DNA of 30,555 nt from a virus (IMGVR_UViG_3300049893_000099:1-30555); one strand, 5' to 3'; shown: positions 1 through 6,367, counted from the first letter of the stretch. Numbers and translations: made by a program. The notes: generated from the sequence alone by a model not told the origin.

Positions 1-1
1 C

Positions 2-166
2 GAACACTATGCCGACAATTTGGCAAACCTTACGGAAGATGAATTGTGGCAAGTATCCCGATACATTGCCGATTGTGTCAATAATGAGATAAAAAACGGA
101 GGCAAACCCGATAAATTTACTATTTTTTGGGCTTTAGATGCAATTTTAGGAGGGGCTTTAGAATGA
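2..166 (+). CDS. C-terminal part of an unrecognised phage protein
   Basis: An open frame runs from the left edge of the window to a TGA at 164-166, giving the last 54 residues of a protein whose start lies outside. The fragment is acidic and mostly helical in appearance, with residues such as LTEDELWQVSRYIAD, and I do not recognise the family. The next gene starts inside its stop region (ATGA at 163-166), so the two are translationally coupled and co-transcribed rightward. The coupling and the ribosome binding site lying within this frame are the main evidence that it is real coding sequence. Confidence 0.6.
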   Translation, partial: EHYADNLANLTEDELWQVSRYIADCVNNEIKNGGKPDKFTIFWALDAILGGALE

Positions 167-333
167 AAATATGGTTTTGTTTAAATTTTGACGATGGGGA
201 AATTTATTGTTTAGGTAAATTTTCTAATTTTGAACAAGCAGACATTCAGGCAAACATAATAGGGCTTTCTCCCGTTTGGCTAATTGATGAGGAAACCGCT
301 AAACAATGGAAAACTAAATTAGAAATAATTTAA
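163..333 (+). CDS. small hypothetical protein
   Basis: This frame encodes 56 residues starting MKIWFCLNFDDGEIYC. An upstream ATG at 127 would lengthen it, but the start at 163 is preferred because AGGAGGGG lies 7-8 bases ahead and it overlaps the previous stop as ATGA. The sequence looks like a small alpha/beta protein with a middle segment (FSNFEQADIQANIIGL) and a C-terminal helix. No family is recognised. It is the last gene of the rightward unit and is followed within about 20 bases by an intrinsic terminator. Confidence 0.6.
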   Translation: MKIWFCLNFDDGEIYCLGKFSNFEQADIQANIIGLSPVWLIDEETAKQWKTKLEII

Positions 334-353
334 GTTAGTAACCACTCACTTAC

Positions 354-376
354 AACCACCTTCGGGTGGTTTTTTT
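354..376 (+). terminator. Rho-independent terminator, rightward
   Basis: A 7-base stem AACCACC / GGTGGTT closes on the stable tetraloop TTCG and is followed directly by a run of T. The T tract is on the plus strand, so it ends the rightward transcript of the first two genes. It also separates that unit from the leftward operon ending at 471. The rest of 334-470 shows no gene and no clear terminator for the opposite strand, only an A/T-rich inverted repeat near 440-460. Confidence 0.85.
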
Positions 377-470
377 CTGCCATTTTTCCCCGTTTCTGAC
401 CGTTTCTGTTCATCGGACATTACCCAAAATAAAAAAACGCCTAAAAACCCCCTTAAAACGCTTTTAAACG

Positions 471-710
471 CTATTCGTGCGGGTGTTTGTCGGTGCTGGA
501 AACAGTCACCAATCCAATATGCCTTAAATCCATTTCAGTATTCAGCCCTAAATTGTAAAAATGTGCGCTCCACATGATGCAGATTCTCACCCCTTCTGCA
601 TAACTGCCCTTACCTATTGTCCGCAAAATGTGCCGTTCGGGTTCTGTTAACTTGAACAAATGCCCATGTAAATCGTCATATTTTGCTCTATTGGGCAGGC
701 TTTTTGGCAC
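471..710 (-). CDS. small hypothetical protein, last gene of leftward early operon
   Basis: This frame encodes 79 residues. The start codon is GTG at 710, with AAGGGG 7 bases upstream, and it overlaps the end of the RuvC-like gene by 23 bases. The middle of the protein (LTEPERHILRTIGKGSYAEG) looks like a helix-turn-helix-sized helical segment, but I cannot assign it to a known DNA-binding family. Its place directly after a resolvase at the end of an early operon resembles the position of small late regulators in lambdoid phages; that is inference from position only. Confidence 0.6.
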   Translation of the reverse strand: MPKSLPNRAKYDDLHGHLFKLTEPERHILRTIGKGSYAEGVRICIMWSAHFYNLGLNTEMDLRHIGLVTVSSTDKHPHE

Positions 711-1179
711 TTTCTAGCCCCTTAACTTGTGTGCGCCAATATTCGGCTATCAATAGGGCTTCAGCCCTTCCTATGTGCTTTTTAAGCGTTAATTTGGCTT
801 CAGGCCATAACATCCTAGCCATGTCCAATGCTTCGCCCTTATCGCTCGATAGGTGATAGTGCTTTTTCCATGCTTGAGGGCGCACCAAATGCAAGGGATA
901 GCGGGTTAACTCGCAAACTGCCGTAATTACCCCTACTGCCCGCCCAAACTGGAAAGTTGACGCAACCCCTTGGTTTGGCATTGAATGGACTAATTCGCAA
1001 CAGATTTCCCCGCCTTCTTTTGGGTCGATTAGGCGCAGAATCATGTTTTTTAGCACCATTGGCAAAACGTGCTTGTCTTGATGCTGTATTTCAAACGAAT
1101 CGAGATAATCTCCGTTATCCAACAAACCGCCTACTGCACCCGATACCGAGCCTGGGTCTATACCCACCCAAACCGTCAT
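688..1179 (-). CDS. RuvC-like Holliday junction resolvase
   Basis: The product (163 residues from the ATG at 1179) begins with the RuvC/RNase H-fold hallmark VGIDPG, whose Asp8 is the expected first metal ligand. A central acidic residue sits in the CELVHSMPNQG segment, and the C-terminal helix reads GRAEALLIAEYW, the usual phage RuvC form. In the C-terminal metal site the canonical pair of aspartates appears as His and Glu, so catalysis may differ in detail. A TTG 6 bases upstream would add two residues, but the ATG overlaps the preceding stop (ATGA) and has AAAAGG upstream. The protein would resolve branched DNA made during replication and recombination or before packaging. Confidence 0.8.
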   Translation of the reverse strand: MTVWVGIDPGSVSGAVGGLLDNGDYLDSFEIQHQDKHVLPMVLKNMILRLIDPKEGGEICCELVHSMPNQGVASTFQFGRAVGVITAVCELTRYPLHLVRPQAWKKHYHLSSDKGEALDMARMLWPEAKLTLKKHIGRAEALLIAEYWRTQVKGLESAKKPAQ

Positions 1180-1406
1180 TTCCAAAACCTTTTGAGCAAG
1201 TCAGTCGCAAAGTGCTTTTGGTATTCGGTTTCCTTTGGAGTAGTCAATTTACGGGGTTTTTGTGGCAATACGCCTTTGAACACTTCTTCCTTTGTCCTAA
1301 AGAGAATAAAGCAAATATTGCACATTCTTCTACGATAGGTGAATTCCTCATGTTGGATTGTCTCTGTAATCTTGTTTTTGTCTGATTGACACTTAGGGCA
1401 TTTCAT
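1176..1406 (-). CDS. NrdR-like zinc-ribbon protein
   Basis: This 76-residue protein opens with MKCPKC and has a second CNIC pair at residues 29-32, preceded by a run of three arginines (YRRRMC). That layout matches the N-terminal zinc ribbon of the NrdR transcriptional repressor. The ATP-cone domain of NrdR is absent and the rest is a short basic tail. A DNA-binding role is therefore likely, but regulation of ribonucleotide reductase cannot be claimed. It overlaps the RuvC-like gene by four bases (ATGA). Confidence 0.7.
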   Translation of the reverse strand: MKCPKCQSDKNKITETIQHEEFTYRRRMCNICFILFRTKEEVFKGVLPQKPRKLTTPKETEYQKHFATDLLKRFWK

Positions 1407-1641
1407 TCTTGAGTTCCTTTATTCTTTGGGCAATCAAGGTAGGCAGAGTAGGAAAATCCTTTTTCAATTCCCTTGCTCTCAAACGGGATTGCTCTATCGT
1501 GGCTGGGTTCATCGCCATTAGAGCGTAGTGGTTTATCAGATAGGTCAGAAATATCTCCTGTCCGTTGTAGTGCTTGAGTTGTGACAAGTAAGGACATTGG
1601 GTAGCCTTCTCTGATTCTGTCAAGGATTCTGTTTGCGTCAT
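1393..1641 (-). CDS. hypothetical protein, frame B of an overlapping pair
   Basis: This 82-residue frame starts with an ATG that overlaps the stop of the Mom-like gene as ATGA, the junction style used throughout the operon. Its C-terminal half (NPATIEQSRLRARELKKDFP and onward) has the look of a genuine charged amphipathic helix. Its N-terminal third is less convincing. Another 82-codon frame at 1403-1651 covers almost the same bases. At least one of the two, or a frameshifted hybrid, must be real because otherwise a 230-base hole would break the operon. Function unknown. Confidence 0.5.
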   Translation of the reverse strand: MTQTESLTESEKATQCPYLSQLKHYNGQEIFLTYLINHYALMAMNPATIEQSRLRARELKKDFPTLPTLIAQRIKELKNEMP

Positions 1642-1651
1642 TGATTGTCAT
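1403..1651 (-). CDS. hypothetical protein, frame A of an overlapping pair
   Basis: This 82-residue frame is offset by one base from the frame at 1393-1641. Its N-terminus (NDANRILDRIREG followed by TTQALQRTGD) looks like a small helical phage protein, and its TGA overlaps the next ATG as ATGA at 1403-1406. The C-terminal half is poor in typical protein features. No Shine-Dalgarno sequence is evident for its ATG. It may be the true gene, a dual-coding partner of the other frame, or the first part of a gene whose end lies in the other frame. Confidence 0.4.
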   Translation of the reverse strand: MTINDANRILDRIREGYPMSLLVTTQALQRTGDISDLSDKPLRSNGDEPSHDRAIPFESKGIEKGFSYSAYLDCPKNKGTQE

Positions 1652-2450
1652 GGCGTTTTGGGTAAGGTTTGATTAGATGCTGAATTGCGGACAAATGGGC
1701 TTTTTGGGCTTGCTTGCCACCACGAAAGGCAAAATATCTGCCCTTGCTATGCTGTTTTATCTTTTGGACAGAGGGAAAGTGTTTTTTAATGTTTTCAAGT
1801 TGAGTATTCCCACAAACTGCTCTAATGCTTCTAGAAGTCCAAATCTTGCCGTTAATAAGCCAACCATCTCTATCCAACTTACGGCTTTTAACATTGGGGT
1901 TTCCGTCTCTCATAGAGCCAACATAGTAAAAGCCACAGGCTTGGTAAATAGTCCCAAATTCGCCTGCCGCCTCATCAATGGTTGAAGTCACCACCTCGTA
2001 TTTCTCTGGCAACATCTTCATGCTTTGACGAATCAGTTTGCTTGCGCTATGAGGGTGCGCCCAATGGACACAAGCACCACGACTAAGCAAAATCATTTTG
2101 CCTTCAAAGCCATATTTACTCCAATCTGCCCCTGCCAAACCCTTTTCCCGTGTGATTTTTCCAAGGTTTTCAGAGTATTCAGGGCCGTAACAAACAACTC
2201 CAGCACAGAAATTCTCGAAGAAAATGCCATAGCAATGCCAAACAACGGCTGGCATACAACCAAGCCACTCGTAATCTTCTATGATTTTCTCAGCCATTTT
2301 GTAGGGGACTTCACGGATTTCAGCCTTTTTGATGTCCACATCAATGTTTTGCCACCAGTTTCCTAAAAGGTCAGCGTCTGAGTTTTCCAAACGCCTTTTC
2401 TCTCTAATCTGCTTTTGCCAAGCAGTTGTGTTATCAAGCAATAGGTTCAC
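1638..2450 (-). CDS. Mom-like DNA adenine-modification protein (GNAT-like fold)
   Basis: The 270-residue product resembles the phage Mom family, which in phage Mu converts adenine to a carbamoylmethyl form that blocks restriction. Recognisable pieces in order are the VPYKMAEKIIEDYEWLGCMP segment (about 48-67), a YGIFFENFCAGVVCYG strand pair, ILLSRGACV (about 120-128) followed by a long helix, and DEAAGEFGTIYQACGFYYVG (about 159-178), matching the GNAT-like core and the tyrosine-rich end of Mom proteins. The start is GTG at 2450 with GGAGG 7 bases upstream, overlapping the preceding TGA. Neighbours are replication and recombination genes, a normal place for an anti-restriction function. A plain phage acetyltransferase-like protein is the main alternative. 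Confidence 0.65.
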   Translation of the reverse strand: MNLLLDNTTAWQKQIREKRRLENSDADLLGNWWQNIDVDIKKAEIREVPYKMAEKIIEDYEWLGCMPAVVWHCYGIFFENFCAGVVCYGPEYSENLGKITREKGLAGADWSKYGFEGKMILLSRGACVHWAHPHSASKLIRQSMKMLPEKYEVVTSTIDEAAGEFGTIYQACGFYYVGSMRDGNPNVKSRKLDRDGWLINGKIWTSRSIRAVCGNTQLENIKKHFPSVQKIKQHSKGRYFAFRGGKQAQKAHLSAIQHLIKPYPKRHDNQ

Positions 2451-2740
2451 TTTAAAGCCTCCCTAGCAAATTCCAAGGCTATTTTGCTCACGGGCAATCC
2501 CATTTCTTGTTTGGCAATGATGCGCTTTGCCCACCCTTTATTGTCACCAAGGAATCTTTGCCCAAAATCGACATATTCGGAGTAAACAACGGGTTTATCG
2601 TCTTTCCATTGGTGGTAGGAACACATTGGTCTACCAAGGTCAACTGTCCACCTACGCCCGCACCCAGGCTCTGTGCAGAGCAGTTTTCTTTCGTCATCAA
2701 TGGGTTCTTCTTTCTTTTTGCCAAATGCGTTAAATGCCAT
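2447..2740 (-). CDS. small zinc-finger-like protein
   Basis: This 97-residue protein has Cys22, Cys27, Cys40 and His43 in the arrangement CTEPGCGRRWTVDLG followed by CSYH, which suggests one bound zinc ion. The C-terminal half is helical (NKGWAKRIIAKQE and ALEFAREALK). The ATG at 2740 has GAGGGG 7 bases upstream and overlaps the end of the DUF1376 gene by 11 bases. It sits directly downstream of the replication protein, so it may help primosome assembly or bind DNA, but that is inferred from position. The family name is not recognised. Confidence 0.65.
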   Translation of the reverse strand: MAFNAFGKKKEEPIDDERKLLCTEPGCGRRWTVDLGRPMCSYHQWKDDKPVVYSEYVDFGQRFLGDNKGWAKRIIAKQEMGLPVSKIALEFAREALK

Positions 2741-3503
2741 GATATTTCCCCTCTACGATTTTTGCGAAATTGCTAGGTTTAAGAATCCACTCCAAGTCAG
2801 CAGTAAAAACCCGCCCAGACTTGTCATTTACTTTGCCCATCAAGAACTTGGATTCACCTACATAGCCAAATAACCTAGCCCAATAGTCAAACATGACCTC
2901 TTCTGTGACTTGTTTTTCAGCAGATAACTCCAAGGCTATATCTCTCCATCTTTGCCTGAGATAGCCCTTTCTAGCATCGTTCCACACCTCTACCCGTCTA
3001 AGGGTAGGTAAGTGTTGGTGATAGAGGTCAATGACTGCTTGATGATTACACCTTGGTAGACCATTGCCTAACTCAGGTTCACCGCTAGGTGGACATATAG
3101 ATATATTTGGTTCTTGGTTAATGGTTAGTGGTTCTTGGTTAGGTGGAGGTTCGTTAACGAACTGTTCACGCTTCGTGCGTTTTTCCCTACGCTTCGCTTC
3201 CCTTTCAATAGCGATTCGTTTGTTTGTCTCTGCATTGTTATGGTAATTATCTAGTTCTTCACGAATTCTGTTTTGCACATAAAGACCATTTTGGAAAACA
3301 AAAAACTTCTTGAGGACGAACTTAACTGCCTCAATTTCCTCTGTGCTAGATGCCCATGTCCATTCGATGGCTTCATCTATGGTTGGGAATGTTTCTCTGT
3401 CATAGCACGAATCGATCAAAAGCGTGTACGCTCCGTGCTGAAGCATGGTCAAACGACCAGTCTTTTTGGCGTAATCGCCTATGTTTCTTTTATAGTAGTG
3501 CAT
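2730..3503 (-). CDS. DUF1376 (YdaU-like) phage replication protein
   Basis: The first 100 or so residues form a DUF1376 domain, clear from YYKRNIGDYAKKTGRLTMLQ and HGAYTLLIDSCYD. In phages this domain is the N-terminal, winged-helix-like part of replication proteins comparable to lambda O. A basic linker (KRREKRTKRE) and a Pro/Gln-rich stretch containing NQEP twice follow, and the C-terminal 100 residues form a separate helical domain (YLRQRWRDIALELSAEKQ). At 257 residues the size is usual for the family. It overlaps the upstream gene by one base (TAATG). The DNA encoding the linker holds direct repeats resembling an origin, described separately. Confidence 0.8.
   Translation of the reverse strand: MHYYKRNIGDYAKKTGRLTMLQHGAYTLLIDSCYDRETFPTIDEAIEWTWASSTEEIEAVKFVLKKFFVFQNGLYVQNRIREELDNYHNNAETNKRIAIEREAKRREKRTKREQFVNEPPPNQEPLTINQEPNISICPPSGEPELGNGLPRCNHQAVIDLYHQHLPTLRRVEVWNDARKGYLRQRWRDIALELSAEKQVTEEVMFDYWARLFGYVGESKFLMGKVNDKSGRVFTADLEWILKPSNFAKIVEGKYHGI
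3094..3162. other. candidate replication origin: iteron-like repeats, A/T tract and palindrome
   Basis: A 13-base repeat TGGTTCTTGGTTA occurs at 3108-3120 and 3129-3141, exactly 21 bases apart (two helical turns), with a further partial TGGTTA at 3122-3127. On one side lies an A/T tract (3094-3107, ATATAGATATATTT type) and on the other a 14-base perfect palindrome, GTTCGTTAACGAAC, at 3149-3162. In lambda the origin is likewise a set of iterons next to an A/T-rich block within the middle of the O gene. The match of layout and host gene is the basis for the call. The repeats also encode a doubled NQEP, so simple protein-repeat expansion is the alternative. Confidence 0.45.
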
Positions 3504-3733
3504 TATTCGACACCACCAGTTACATAAACAATTAAAAAACGCTCTGTTTCAGCGTCTTGGAAAAGGCGTTTAGCCTCTTTTTCCGCTAGTTCGTATGTGT
3601 CGTGAACACAAGTAAATCGGATGCTATTACTGCTCCTTGCATGGCGCATCACAGCAAATTTCCCGACAAGATTGTTGATTGGTTTTTCGCTCGCAAGCGT
3701 AGGCTTGGGCTTTTTGAGAGTTAGTGTTGCCAC
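3503..3733 (-). CDS. small conserved-type phage protein
   Basis: This 76-residue protein starts at a GTG with a TAAGG motif 8 bases upstream. Its pattern (FAVMRHARSSNSIRFT, then HDTYELAEKEAKRL and ETERFLIVYV) is a small alpha/beta fold that I have seen in many phage early regions without a function. It ends one base into the DUF1376 gene (TAATG), so the pair is translationally coupled. About 100 bases upstream (3734-3835) contain no gene; a TATC-7-GATA inverted repeat there could be an operator but is weak. Confidence 0.6.
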   Translation of the reverse strand: MATLTLKKPKPTLASEKPINNLVGKFAVMRHARSSNSIRFTCVHDTYELAEKEAKRLFQDAETERFLIVYVTGGVE

Positions 3734-3835
3734 TTTTGTAACCTTACTGATATCGGTTGCTGATACTAAAACAATGTCGGCAGGACGGTATCAGAGTCGT
3801 CTTTTCGGGGGCTACCCTAGCCGTGTTTGTTTTTA

Positions 3836-4210
3836 TTATAAAGATGCTCTTGGGTAAACCAAATTCTCTCCTAATCTACTCGGATATTTAAGAAAGTCGT
3901 ATGCCCCTTGCCTATGGCAATTCATTCGCAAATCAGCCCCATCGTAGATTTCTGTGGTCGTTCCAGCAGTTACCTTGGTAGCCTTAACCACCACTTTTTT
4001 CTCTTCCAACTTAGCCACCCCAAAACCTGTGATGTGGTAATAATCACCAATCAAAACCACATATCCCATGCGTTCTAAATCATTAAAATATCTTTCATAG
4101 TGAAAACCTTGGTTTCCTACTGCTAATGTAGAATGTGTAAAGTCTTTGACCGAACAAGACGAGTGTTCTAGCCTTTTTAAAATGTTTTTGTGAGCAAATT
4201 TAAGTTCCAT
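3836..4210 (-). CDS. small winged-helix-like protein, first gene of leftward operon
   Basis: The ATG at 4210 is chosen over a TTG at 4231 because AAGGAG lies 7 bases ahead of it; the product is then 124 residues. Residues 5-60 read as helices and strands in a winged-helix order (ILKRLEHSSCSVKDF, then YERYFNDLERMGYVVLIGDY, then YHITGFGVAKLEE), followed by a strand-rich tail with two cysteines or histidines in MNCHRQGAYDFLKYP. It lies at the head of the leftward operon beside the divergent promoter region, where a regulator would be expected. Repressor or Cro-like activity is inference; the family is not identified. Confidence 0.55.
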   Translation of the reverse strand: MELKFAHKNILKRLEHSSCSVKDFTHSTLAVGNQGFHYERYFNDLERMGYVVLIGDYYHITGFGVAKLEEKKVVVKATKVTAGTTTEIYDGADLRMNCHRQGAYDFLKYPSRLGENLVYPRASL

Positions 4211-4332
4211 TTCAGTCTCCTTTTCAGCCAATCCTACCCTTAAAAATAGTTTGTCAACATAGGGTTTATCCTAGTTTTCAAGCACCTAAAAAGCCTTAAT
4301 AATCCCCTCACCAACATTTAAAAGGAGTTGAT
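4211..4332. promoter_or_regulatory. divergent early promoter region
   Basis: This intergenic stretch separates the leftward and rightward early operons. Leftward, TTGACA (complement of 4252-4257) is a perfect -35 box, followed 15 bases later by TAGGAT (complement of 4231-4236). Rightward, TTTTCA at 4275-4280 is followed after 16-17 bases by TAATAAT at 4297-4303, with AAAAGGAG ahead of the ATG at 4333. Spacing on the leftward side is short, so the exact boxes are uncertain, but a divergent pair of start sites is required by the gene layout. Confidence 0.45.
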
Positions 4333-4620
4333 ATGTCGGTAAAACCAAGTGACTTTAAACATGAAATCTTTGTCTACCTAGACGATATTGGCGAGTGCCT
4401 AGTGTGCTTTGACATCCTCACGCCAGGCGAGGAACTCGACCCTGACCACGCAGACGACTACGAGATTGACTTTGCCGTGTTTGATGCTGAGAACGACAAG
4501 CACATCACATACGACATTAACCGCAAGCAATACAACTATTGCGAAAACAAGGCAATGGACGAAATGCGAGACATAACAACCAAATGGAAACAAGAATGGG
4601 AAGAGTATATGTATGACTAA
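4333..4620 (+). CDS. acidic hypothetical protein, first gene of rightward operon
   Basis: This 95-residue protein has a good Shine-Dalgarno sequence (AAAAGGAG, 7 bases). It is strongly acidic, with the stretch GEELDPDHADDYEIDFAVFD at about residues 32-51, and ends in a charged helix (TTKWKQEWEEYMYD). Acidic proteins made first from early operons are sometimes DNA mimics that block host nucleases or polymerase, but nothing here proves that. No family is recognised. It overlaps the next gene by 8 bases. Confidence 0.6.
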   Translation: MSVKPSDFKHEIFVYLDDIGECLVCFDILTPGEELDPDHADDYEIDFAVFDAENDKHITYDINRKQYNYCENKAMDEMRDITTKWKQEWEEYMYD

Positions 4621-4804
4621 AACAGAGATGATTCAGCACTTAAGAATGGCGGCTTGTGACGAACAGGTTGTATCAGGAATGGGTAATGCTTATGATTTAG
4701 GGGCTGAACATGAGCGTGATGTGGTTTGCTCTTTGATCTACAACATGGTCAAAGATCACCATTTGGCACAAAACCTAGTGGACACAATAAGGGTGCGTGA
4801 ATGA
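4613..4804 (+). CDS. small hypothetical protein
   Basis: A 63-residue helical protein (IQHLRMAACDEQVV, then GAEHERDVVCSLIYNMVKDH). It starts within the end of the previous gene and ends in ATGA with the next, so it belongs to a tightly coupled string. No motif or family is recognised. Confidence 0.55.
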   Translation: MTKTEMIQHLRMAACDEQVVSGMGNAYDLGAEHERDVVCSLIYNMVKDHHLAQNLVDTIRVRE

Positions 4805-5085
4805 CAAAACTTGATGATGCCTTTGATGACTTGGAGTTTATCGATATAACGGACGAAATAAAGAAGTCCACTTATTTTGCTGAACAGAGAAAAGTCGCCA
4901 CGGGTGTCACGGACGGAACTGCTCAGAGGGAATTGGTCAGAGATTTGACTGAGAACCTACGGGCAATTGATCCAGAAATCATCAGAAATGATGTTTTGGA
5001 AGAAGTGGCAAGCGAGTTGGCTAAGTTACCTTTTGGTGATACAGCAAGCAGTTTTGCCGCATTTGTGAGAGCAATGAAGCGTTAA
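4801..5085 (+). CDS. hypothetical protein
   Basis: A 94-residue protein, acidic at the N-terminus (DDAFDDLEFIDITDEI) and helical in its second half (RELVRDLTENLRAIDPEI and VLEEVASELAKL). Its ATG overlaps the preceding TGA as ATGA. There is no recognised family. The arrangement could fit a small protein-binding adaptor, but that is a guess from composition only. Confidence 0.55.
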   Translation: MTKLDDAFDDLEFIDITDEIKKSTYFAEQRKVATGVTDGTAQRELVRDLTENLRAIDPEIIRNDVLEEVASELAKLPFGDTASSFAAFVRAMKR

Positions 5086-5106
5086 TATTTTTAAACAGGA
5101 GTTAAT

Positions 5107-5253
5107 ATGGATAGACCAGTTGTGGGCATTACAGCCCCATACCGAAAGATGGACTACACATACAAAGATATGTTGCTAGACCGCATAAAAGACCTCGAAG
5201 CAATCGTCAAGAAACTTGAGCAACGCATCAAAGTGCTGGAGGGCAAGAAATGA
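5107..5253 (+). CDS. 48-residue coiled-coil protein
   Basis: An ATG at 5107 preceded by ACAGGAG (6-7 bases) opens a 48-codon frame. The N-terminus (DRPVVGITAPYRKMDYTYKD) is followed by a helix with regular leucine/isoleucine spacing (RIKDLEAIVKKLEQRIKVLE) that should form a coiled coil, so the protein probably dimerises. The stop overlaps the next ATG as ATGA at 5250-5253. Function unknown. Confidence 0.6.
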   Translation: MDRPVVGITAPYRKMDYTYKDMLLDRIKDLEAIVKKLEQRIKVLEGKK

Positions 5254-5432
5254 AACTCAAGAATGAACTACAAGACATCTATGATGATTTGTGGAATGTC
5301 TACTTTTGCTGTTACTGCCTTGAACCACAGGGTGGGAAGATGGTTTGTTGCCATGAGAATCACTTTGTGGAATTCAAGTATTTGGACGCAGATTGCAGAC
5401 AAGAAATAGCACAGGAGGTGTTAAATGGATAA
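5250..5432 (+). CDS. small Cys/His-rich protein
   Basis: A 60-residue protein with six cysteines, five of them between residues 20 and 34 (FCCYC, then VCCHENHF), probably a small metal-binding knuckle. It is coupled to both neighbours by short overlaps. No family recognised. Confidence 0.55.
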   Translation: MKLKNELQDIYDDLWNVYFCCYCLEPQGGKMVCCHENHFVEFKYLDADCRQEIAQEVLNG

Positions 5433-5619
5433 CGAACTCATGGGGACAACAAGAATGTTCCCTCGCACACTAGAGACAGCCTTTCCTAAGCAATACGTCA
5501 ACGAAGGCGTGTTTGAAGGGCCGTATTACTCAGCACCTCATATTGGGGATGTTTCAGTTCTATTGGGCTTGATTGCAACGATCAGCATGATTGCTTACGT
5601 CATTTGGAACTATTTATGA
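5425..5619 (+). CDS. small C-terminally anchored membrane protein
   Basis: A 64-residue protein with AGGAGG upstream. The N-terminal 40 residues contain a segment typical of phage early membrane proteins (MFPRTLETAFPKQYV), and residues 43-63 (VSVLLGLIATISMIAYVIW) form one transmembrane helix at the C-terminus. It should sit in the inner membrane with its soluble part in the cytoplasm. Similar small proteins precede recombination genes in many phages; their role is not known to me. Confidence 0.6.
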   Translation: MDNELMGTTRMFPRTLETAFPKQYVNEGVFEGPYYSAPHIGDVSVLLGLIATISMIAYVIWNYL

Positions 5620-5801
5620 ACGACTACTCAACCATATTGATGCGGATAGAACAATCGGTGAAATCCCTAGATAAAAAGTGCATGAACAAGAGTTATGATG
5701 GGTTTGTGTTAGACATAAACAGAATCAACAATGATCTAGTTATGTTGGCACATTGGATAGGTGAACAGCAAGTTAAACAGAGTCAACAAAATAGGAGTTA
5801 A
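5616..5801 (+). CDS. small helical hypothetical protein
   Basis: The start is set at ATG 5616, which overlaps the previous stop as ATGA; a TTG at 5604 would add four residues. The 61-residue product is helical (STILMRIEQSVKSLDKKCM and NRINNDLVMLAHWIGEQQ). It lies just before the annealing protein gene. No family recognised. Confidence 0.55.
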   Translation: MNDYSTILMRIEQSVKSLDKKCMNKSYDGFVLDINRINNDLVMLAHWIGEQQVKQSQQNRS

Positions 5802-5803
5802 TT

Positions 5804-6367
5804 ATGAATAGTGAACAAGTGTTATCGATGCTCAAGACAAATGTCAACGAGCATACAGAGAAGAAGAATGGGCTTACATATCTTTCATGGGCGTGGGCAT
5901 GGGCAGAGGCACTAAAAGCCGATCCTGAAGCCACATACAAAATAGAGATGTTTGAAGGAAAGCCCTTTGTAGACATCAACGGCACAGCAATGGTGTTTGT
6001 AACAGTCACCATGTTTGGCAAACCAATGACTTGCCAATTGCCCGTGATGGACTACCGCAACAAAGCAATCCCCAATCCAGACGCATTTGCAGTCAATACT
6101 GCCATCATGCGTTGTATGACCAAGGCTTTGTCCTTGCATGGTCTTGGGCTATATATCTACGCTGGTGAAGACTTACCTGAAGGCGAAGATGAGTCATCTG
6201 TGGACGAAGGCATGATGTTGGACTACTTGTCTGCGATTGAAGTTACTTCATCCCTTGATCAACTTAAAGACATCTACATCGAAGCGTTTGCCGCTTGCCA
6301 AGGCAACAAAGCATGGCAGACAAAGATGATTGCCGCCAAGGACGCTAAAAAGAAGGAGTTGAAATGA
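5804..6367 (+). CDS. Sak3-type (DUF1071) single-strand annealing protein
   Basis: The 187-residue product carries the DUF1071 signature near the N-terminus (LTYLSWAWAWAEALK, about 24-38) followed by VDINGTAMVFVTVTMFGK and the DYRNKAIPNPDAFAVNTAIM region with the basic/cysteine stretch RCMTKALSLHGLG. These match Sak3-family annealing proteins, which bind single-stranded DNA and pair complementary strands during phage recombination, as Red-beta does in lambda. The acidic segment after residue 120 and a charged tail are variable parts. It is encoded two genes ahead of a YqaJ exonuclease, its usual partner. Confidence 0.85.
   Translation: MNSEQVLSMLKTNVNEHTEKKNGLTYLSWAWAWAEALKADPEATYKIEMFEGKPFVDINGTAMVFVTVTMFGKPMTCQLPVMDYRNKAIPNPDAFAVNTAIMRCMTKALSLHGLGLYIYAGEDLPEGEDESSVDEGMMLDYLSAIEVTSSLDQLKDIYIEAFAACQGNKAWQTKMIAAKDAKKKELK

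Noticed and set aside
957-1385. A 142-codon plus-strand frame opposite the RuvC-like and zinc-ribbon genes
   Set aside because: Its product has no protein-like pattern and it lies antisense to two genes with clear motifs and coupled starts.
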